DNA from: Gonapodya sp. JEL0774 | Lineage: Eukaryota; Monoblepharomycota; Monoblepharidomycetes; Monoblepharidales; Gonapodyaceae | Assembly (NCBI GenBank): GCA_027604505.1 | Contig: JADIIX010000316.1 | Span: 1-14,132 of the forward strand | Direction: 5' to 3' | Length of the DNA: 14,132 nucleotides | Shown here: positions 9,901 through 14,132 of the stretch, in pieces | How the letters are laid out: every line of letters begins with the position of its first letter | How positions within the stretch are numbered: position 1 is the first letter of the stretch | Translations under genes and position numbers: made by a program | The notes under the pieces: model-generated | Database searches by the model: none | What the model was told of the DNA's origin: nothing | The model's input: only the letters and a program-made list of their open reading frames with translations

Positions 9901-9951
9901 CTGGGGGAGAGAATCGGAGGGATTTGAAGGATTCGCTGGGAGATTTGACAT
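6946..9951 (-). CDS. Large protein with N-terminal GIY-YIG nuclease-like domain
   Basis: Proposed exons are 9951-9340 (204 codons) and 9273-6946 (775 codons plus TAG), joined across a 66-nt GT-AG intron in phase 0, total 979 aa. The frame is also open to an ATG at 10098, which would give 1028 aa. MSNLP at 9951 is chosen because conservation with copy A is strong from there, but its Kozak context is poor. GIY-YIG features are GVW (111-113), ten residues, YIG (124-126), Arg134/136, Glu168 and Asn184; order and spacing match the family, with Trp replacing the first Tyr. These domains cut DNA with Tyr, Arg and metal-binding Glu. The remaining ~775 residues match nothing I recognise. They include a block conserved in copy A (about 382-490), a possible coiled region rich in Glu/Arg (about 560-600 and 645-675), a CVRCC cluster (about 681-685) and a Lys/Arg-rich tail with SKKKAK that could be a nuclear localisation signal. 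No RT domain is seen, unlike Penelope elements. Further introns in exon 2 cannot be excluded. Confidence 0.7.
9274..9339 (-). other. Intron 1 of the copy B GIY-YIG gene
   Basis: Minus-strand donor GTGAGC at 9339 and acceptor TTCTACAG ending at 9274, 66 nt, phase 0. It removes a frame break between the GIY-YIG exon and the long second exon. The donor is preserved in copy A (3928), which supports a real splice site, but the acceptor is deleted there. Confidence 0.75.
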
Positions 9952-11516
9952 GAAGAGAGTGGAAAGAGCGAGAAAACGAGATTTTGTAGAGTGATCCGGC
10001 GATTTGAGTGGGTTATGTGTGATCGAGTTTGGCAGGATAAATGTTGGTTGATCGTGACCCAAATCAACTAGCCAAGTGTAACACTTCTCCAGATTCATTC
10101 AATAAAACTGTATTAGACTATTAAGCGGAAATGGTAGTTACTGCGCGTACTTTATTTTGTGGATACATTCTACTTCCAACAGTGGTTTTGTGAGGCTCAC
10201 CCCCGATTCTCACGCTCGAGCCCACAACCCATAGTGGGGTTGCCAGAAAATGTGCCCGCAAAGTGTCCGCCCATCATTGAGCAAAAATATAAAAATATTA
10301 CAATCAACGGGAGAGTGATCCATTGTCACCGGAACGTTTATACTTACAGAGGGTTCCAACCTTTCACAACGACGCAAGACATTTGTAGATATCACAATGG
10401 GCATATTTGTGAGCTTGGAGCTTCTCATTTTCCGAGCGGTTAGCTGCGCACTCACATGGCGCTCATCAACAATTCTTACTGTGCCAATCGCCCGTCTCAC
10501 TTCACTCTTCAGACATCTCCCTTCAAAATTCATGTTGAGCGCAACGGTATCTGTTCACTGCAGATGTTGCGCTATCCCGAAAATGGAAAAGCCTCTCTCC
10601 ACAGTTCAAGGGGGATTGTCGCGCAGAAGCAAATGTGACAGGTACGCATTTGATACACCATGATTCATTCGCAGGCACAGACGCCATCAATATGCCATTC
10701 TATGTGTGGTCATGAGCCAAGTTTCATTCGTTAATGCAACTGGGGTAATCTCCCAGCAAGGCATACGTAACATTGAGCATCTCATTCGTTCGGTCAATTC
10801 TCGGCAGCTGCTTGTTGCCAAACGCTCGACTTCAGAAAATCATCGAAATGATTGGTGCTGTACAGGAGCTCAGTCAACTGTTTGTGGTCGTGTGTGTTTA
10901 CGAATCTCGCTCATAGAGCGACATCCAAGGTTCATTCGTGCTCAGACCTCTACAAACACCCATGGAGCACAGCGATCGAGAGAAGATTCATTACATTTGT
11001 GTCTTCATTTGCGTTTCACATAGTTTGAGAGCTCGTGTACCCTGTCGTAGACGGTAGCTCTCGACGTGGTCTTTTCGTACCGCCGCTGCCACAAGTATAT
11101 TGTGCGCCACGAGATTCCTGCATCTAAAGGACATGTTGTAGAGCTACTGATAATGTTTTCAAGGTGTCGCGGAGAGTCTTGCTCACCCACCAACCAAAGA
11201 GTTGCAATCGTCATCGAGACATTCAGGGAATCGGCATGACAACGGCGGCAAAGGAGCGGACATCACCCGATGGCAGAATTTCCAAAAGAAAAAAGAATCT
11301 GAGTGCTCGCTCCTTTCCCGCACATCCCCTGTCTCTCATCTGTCATCGAGACGTGACCAGCTCCGGTTCAAAGAATCCTGAAGGTCAGCGCGTTTTTCCG
11401 ATGGGAAAACTTGGGATACAAGGCAGATGCAGATGGAGATTGTGGCCCACGCGAGTGTGGAAGGGGACCGGCGCGAACGGACGGAGGGGGGAACGTCACT
11501 CGGTGCTGGTGAGTCG
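9952..11516. other. Upstream region of copy B, no convincing gene
   Basis: About 1.57 kb with no credible gene. The first ~150 bp upstream of 9951 still align with copy A (open frame to 10098, nucleotide similarity roughly 65-70%). Further patches near 10183-10270 and 10928-11025 match copy A. A minus-strand open frame at 11214-11005 has a weakly similar counterpart at 5582-5319 ending in the same KRK-stop, so a decayed small reading frame is possible but not supported enough to call. Confidence 0.4.
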
Positions 11517-11536
11517 GTGTGGCAAAGCACCGAGTG
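11497..11536. repeat. 11-bp inverted repeat in copy B terminal region
   Basis: CACTCGGTGCT at 11497-11507 is the exact reverse complement of AGCACCGAGTG at 11526-11536, with an 18-nt loop. It sits at the same edge of the conserved block as the different 11-bp inverted repeat of copy A (6094-6180). Confidence 0.6.
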
Positions 11537-11671
11537 TGTGCACTCACCCCGACCTCCCAATCGCACACAAAAATGCGTAAAACACGATGAAATGTACGTT
11601 GAATGCGCTGAAAATGCGCCAGTTGATAGGAAATGAAGAGTAGTATTTAAAAAAGTGGTCAAAAATGCACC
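11517..11671 (+). repeat. Conserved terminal block, copy B
   Basis: Counterpart of 6141-6298, about 86% alike, with the same landmarks (GTGTGGCAAAGCACC, AAAATGCGTAAAACACGATG, GATAGGAAATGAAGAGTAGT). The similarity ends after AAAAATGCA, and the tRNA-Glu 3' end begins at 11679, so at most about eight bases separate them, including the tRNA terminator. Confidence 0.65.
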
Positions 11672-11675
11672 AAAA
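11672..11675 (-). terminator. RNA polymerase III terminator (TTTT) of tRNA-Glu
   Basis: On the minus strand a run of four T lies three bases after the tRNA 3' end, the usual Pol III stop signal. It lies at or just beyond the edge of the conserved repeat block. Confidence 0.65.
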
Positions 11676-11678
11676 TTT

Positions 11679-11750
11679 TTCCGATACCGGGGTTCGAACC
11701 CGGGCCGTCCCGGTGAAAGCGGGAAATCCTAACCACTGGACTATATCGGA
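11679..11750 (-). tRNA. tRNA-Glu (anticodon UUC)
   Basis: A complete cloverleaf can be drawn. Acceptor stem TCCGATA pairs with TATCGGA; D-stem GTCC/GGAT; anticodon stem TCCCG/CGGGA with loop CTTTCAC, giving anticodon TTC (reads GAA, Glu); four-base variable loop; T-stem CCGGG/CCCGG with loop TTCGAAC; discriminator A at 11679. Length is 71 nt plus the discriminator, with no intron. Internal promoter A box (TAGTCCAGTGG) and B box (GGTTCGAACCC) are intact. A TTTT terminator follows. Judged functional. Confidence 0.96.
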
Positions 11751-11831
11751 TGTGATGGTTGTACAATGAAACTATTCTGTATATATAATGATTTTGTTTT
11801 TGTATGGACTACGGAAAAGCTTTTGGGGACA

Positions 11832-11901
11832 GGATGACGGATTTTTGAACCCGGGCCGTCCCAGTGAAAGCCGTTAATCCTGACCACTGGACTATATCGG
11901 A
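11832..11901 (-). pseudogene. tRNA-Glu pseudogene (decayed tandem copy)
   Basis: The 5' acceptor strand TCCGATA, D-arm and anticodon loop CTTTCAC are kept. The anticodon stem is mispaired (AACGG opposite TGGGA), the B box is broken (GGTTCAAAAAT) and the 3' acceptor strand no longer pairs. It is not expected to give a working tRNA. Confidence 0.85.
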
Positions 11902-12083
11902 TGCAATTGTTATGTGATGAAACTATTTTGTAAATAAAATAATTTTTTTTTGTATGGGCTACGGAAAAGCTTGTACACAGGCACGGATTTTATGTCGAAA
12001 TCTGAGGAAATCTTACCCAGACTGCTCTGAGCTTTCATGATTGCTTCTGAACCTTTTTGCCGAAGGGTCCAAAGGGGTTCACT

Positions 12084-12103
12084 CAGATTCTGATAAGAAT
12101 CTG
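12084..12103. repeat. Palindromic repeat CAGATTCT-GATA-AGAATCTG, left copy
   Basis: Perfect 8-bp inverted arms around GATA. A near-identical copy lies 1.2 kb to the right at 13295-13316. Confidence 0.6.
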
Positions 12104-13294
12104 ACATTTCCTAACACAGGAATGTGGGCTTTTCTGATCGATTCTGTACTCCTCTTTCACATTCCATTATTGTGTTCTGCTCAATTATATTACACTTGTA
12201 ATTCAGTTGTATTAGAAGTCTCTTTGCATACAGTTCCTCTGATCTGAACATTCATAACTTGACACAAGGGATCTGTGTGCCAAGCCACTGCTTGTTGGAT
12301 GTACTTAATGATGCCCACAGAGGTTTTGCTTCAGGGAGAAAGCCAAGTGCTCGGATCACCAACAACCAGCTTGGCCATTGACACAAGGGAGATGGAATGG
12401 ATGGTTTTACGTCCTCACTTTGTTTGGACAACTGCCTGTGAGAGGCCAGGCAGACTATCTGGAGGGATTCGCAAGTCAACACAACTCCAAACATTGTCTG
12501 CAGAAGGCATAGTGCCACGACACTGTTCTTGACAATACTTTGCAAGAGGGAGGAAGGGTGGCAGATGCTCGAAAGAGGGTAAGCAGAAGATCGAGTCTTG
12601 AGAGATACAGCTTTCTGGGATCCCTGGCACCAGCCCAATGCTTTCTGCGCTTCTGGACTACTTCATCGCTTTCAGCAGAGTCCAATTAGGCCTCGATGAT
12701 TGGGAATTGTTCATGCCACTGCTGGTGCAGACAGAGCCAGTTCAACGTCGTCCCCCAATTCGAAGCCATCCTGCAGGAAATCCCAGCCAAAAAGCTCAGG
12801 CAGATTAATTTCTTGGTGATGGCTTGCACCGTCATCCAGAAACGGTCCAGTTCCCTTGGAAAATTTGGAGAGATTGTCAAGCAACACGTGTGCTCCTGCC
12901 TGCACCACTGAGCCATATTCCGATTGCGAGTCCAGCAGCGTCTCTCCACCCACTTTTCCATCACCAAGCACAGCATGGGCACGTCTGTCCAGCTCACTGT
13001 TTTGGAGGAATTGCTGATGCTTTCAGCGGTCCAGCACAAGGTACAGCAGCAGGGAGTCACACACAGCGCACACAGTTCCACTGTCTTTGAGTACAACGGG
13101 AAAGTCCATTGAGATAGCATGCTGTGTTGTTCCGCTTCTTCAACGTGGGTTCATGAAATCATGATCCGTCTTTGGAGGAAACTGTACCAGCCCTTTCAGA
13201 GCAGAAAACTTCAGATTCTTGTGGTCCCCAAAACCTGACCATGACAATGTGGTCAGAATCTGTAACTGTCAAATTCTGTTAAGAGTACTTTGAT

Positions 13295-13316
13295 CAGATT
13301 CTGATAAGAAAATCTG
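13295..13316. repeat. Palindromic repeat CAGATTCTGATAAGA..., right copy
   Basis: Shares the first 16 bases with 12084-12099 and has two extra A's before ATCTG. Because the motif is nearly self-complementary, the two copies are both direct and inverted repeats of each other, and could mark the ends of a decayed 1.2-kb element. Confidence 0.5.
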
Positions 13317-13424
13317 AATAATACTGTTCATATTCTGCTGGTATAAGATTCTTGTCATATTCTGCGCAATCCAAAACTTCTCTGTTTGGAATGCACATAA
13401 AATCCCCTGCCGTGTATATTGAGT

Positions 13425-13562
13425 TCACATTTTGAATGGCCTACCAAAAAGCCTGTGAGTGCTTGAATCACGGTGCAAACTTTTCATCATTGTGATGTTG
13501 TTTGCAGCGTTGTCAGTTACAACAGCAACAAGCTGAAAATCAATGTCATGAGTCAGTGAGTC
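13425..13562 (-). pseudogene. hAT-transposase-like relic
   Basis: A 46-codon stretch on the minus strand ends in a stop at 13427-13425 and contains AVVTDNAANNITMMK. This resembles the block around the second catalytic Asp of hAT-superfamily transposases (VxTDNAxN). Upstream sequence turns into GAGT-rich repeat and downstream sequence into unrecognised DNA, so only a fragment survives. The match is short and the call is tentative; a chance match is possible. Confidence 0.4.
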
Positions 13563-13630
13563 GAAATTCGCTCACAAGTGCGAATATAATTTGACAAAGG
13601 TGCAAGTGAGGCGAGTTCCAAGTTGCATAT

Positions 13631-13721
13631 ATAGTTGAGTGAGTGAGTTGTGAGTTGTATATTTTCGAAAGTGAGTGAGTAATGAGTTCATATAACATAA
13701 CTCATGAGTTAACTCACTCAA
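13631..13721. repeat. GAGT-rich fold-back repeat
   Basis: TTGAGTGAGTGAGTT at 13635-13649 faces AACTCACTCAA at 13711-13721. Inside, ATGAGTT (13682-13688) faces AACTCAT (13698-13704). Further GAGT units occur between 13550 and 13680. The strand could fold into nested hairpins. Confidence 0.65.
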
Positions 13722-13952
13722 TTTGCTCGGAACCCAAAACATCCCAAATCAGAAATGAGTGCATCTGTCACAAAGGTTTGATATGGAATGGACCACTGCA
13801 AAACTGTTGCTTCAGTCAAGCGGGATGCGACGGGGCTGTTACTGACCATGATTATGGACCGGTGATAGAATAGAGAAGAGTGAGATATTATGTACTGTGT
13901 AGGCTGCAAACTATATTATATAGCTAATGAGGGTACTGAGGAGGTGTCCTAA

Positions 13953-14132
13953 TGTTGTGAGACGACGGCTAAAAGCGGGAGTTTAGCCAGAGTCACGTGA
14001 CCCCACAAGCACGACATCTGTCGTCCCCGTTCACCTCCACGCGTCACCCCTGGTTGTGGCACCCATTCCTTAGTTAGATATGATATCTATTAGTACATAG
14101 ATGCGTATAGAGTAGTTTTTAGATTTTTCTAG
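13953..14132. mobile_element. Possible LTR start, running off the right edge
   Basis: A compositional change occurs at TGTTGTGAGACG (13953). It is followed by a hairpin (GGCTAAA 13967-13973 with TTTAGCC 13982-13988), a 10-bp palindrome GTCACGTGAC (13992-14001) and an A/T-rich end. This style is seen in some LTRs, which begin with TG, but no second LTR, primer-binding site or internal coding region is visible here. Low confidence. Confidence 0.25.

Larger units (their letters stand above)
6946..11671 (-). mobile_element. Copy B of the duplicated GIY-YIG-encoding unit (long form)
   Basis: The longer of the two same-orientation repeat units. It carries a full open gene (9951 to 6946), about 1.57 kb of upstream DNA and the conserved terminal block (11517-11671) that ends a few bases from a tRNA-Glu gene. 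The left boundary is unknown because copy A lacks this part; it is set here at the stop codon. No reverse transcriptase, integrase, DDE transposase or tyrosine recombinase was recognised, so mobility rests only on the multi-copy state and the tRNA-adjacent end. Confidence 0.45.
11674..11973. repeat. Tandem duplication of ~150 bp holding tRNA-Glu
   Basis: Two direct units, about 11674-11823 and 11824-11973, offset by 150-151 bp. Both contain the tRNA sequence followed by matching flank (GAAACTATT at 11768 and 11919; CTACGGAAAAGCTT at 11809 and 11959). The unit therefore spans the tRNA plus about 70 bp on its 5' side. Confidence 0.85.
11976..13424. other. Repeat-rich region with degenerate open frames, no recognised gene
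   Basis: About 1.4 kb with several overlapping open frames in both orientations, the longest being minus 13120-12686 (144 codons), with another minus frame broken by two stops across roughly 13240-12711. None shows a domain I recognise, and several frames being open at once argues against calling one. ATTCTG-type words cluster at about 13190-13370. This may be the body of a decayed transposon. Confidence 0.35.

Noticed and set aside
3586-11671. Penelope-like retroelement identity for the GIY-YIG unit
   Set aside because: No reverse transcriptase motifs were seen in the long exon, and the GIY-YIG domain is N-terminal, whereas in Penelope elements it is usually C-terminal.
12686-13120. 144-codon minus-strand open frame and overlapping frames on both strands
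   Set aside because: No recognisable domain, Cys-rich odd composition and several frames open at once; kept as degenerate sequence only.
1-14132. CRISPR arrays, bacterial operons, ribosome binding sites, riboswitches
   Set aside because: No regular spaced direct repeats, and introns plus a Pol III tRNA gene show eukaryotic nuclear DNA.

Overview
This is eukaryotic nuclear DNA, most likely from a compact fungal genome. The clues are short spliceosomal introns (58-92 nt, one of 239 nt) with GTGAGT/GTGGGT-type donors and CAG/TAG acceptors, closely packed host genes, a eukaryotic tRNA-Glu gene and a dense repeat load. An early-diverging (chytrid-like) fungus fits the short introns together with an SDR9C-like dehydrogenase and the tRNA-Glu sequence, but the taxonomic call is inference.

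Left part (1-3.3 kb): two host-type metabolic genes are arranged head to head. On the minus strand, a short-chain dehydrogenase (retinol / 3-hydroxybutyrate dehydrogenase-like) runs off the left edge. Its exons rebuild a complete N-S-Y-K catalytic tetrad. On the plus strand, a six-exon hormone-sensitive-lipase-type alpha/beta hydrolase rebuilds to 465 aa with HGGG, GDSAG and a catalytic His. About 416 bp lie between the two putative start codons.

Middle part (3.3-11.7 kb): two same-orientation copies of a large repeat unit. Each carries, on the minus strand, a gene whose N-terminal domain looks like a GIY-YIG nuclease. Copy A (about 3586-6298) is truncated and internally deleted, and it abuts an F-box-like fragment. 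Copy B (about 6946-11671) is long and open: a 204-residue GIY-YIG exon, a 66-nt intron, then a 775-residue exon with no domain I recognise and a basic tail. The two copies are about 90% alike in the coding part and much less alike upstream. They share a further well-conserved ~155-bp block 1.57-1.60 kb upstream of the gene. In copy B that block ends a few bases from the 3' end of a tRNA-Glu(UUC) gene. This multi-copy GIY-YIG unit is the most interesting item in the window.

Right part (11.7-14.1 kb): tRNA-Glu(UUC) with a tandem, decayed pseudo-copy; then repeat-rich, largely non-coding DNA. It holds two palindromic ~20-bp repeats 1.2 kb apart, a short hAT-transposase-like relic, a GAGT-rich fold-back sequence and, at the right edge, a sequence that may be the start of an LTR. 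Exon joins are manual predictions and have not been checked against transcripts.
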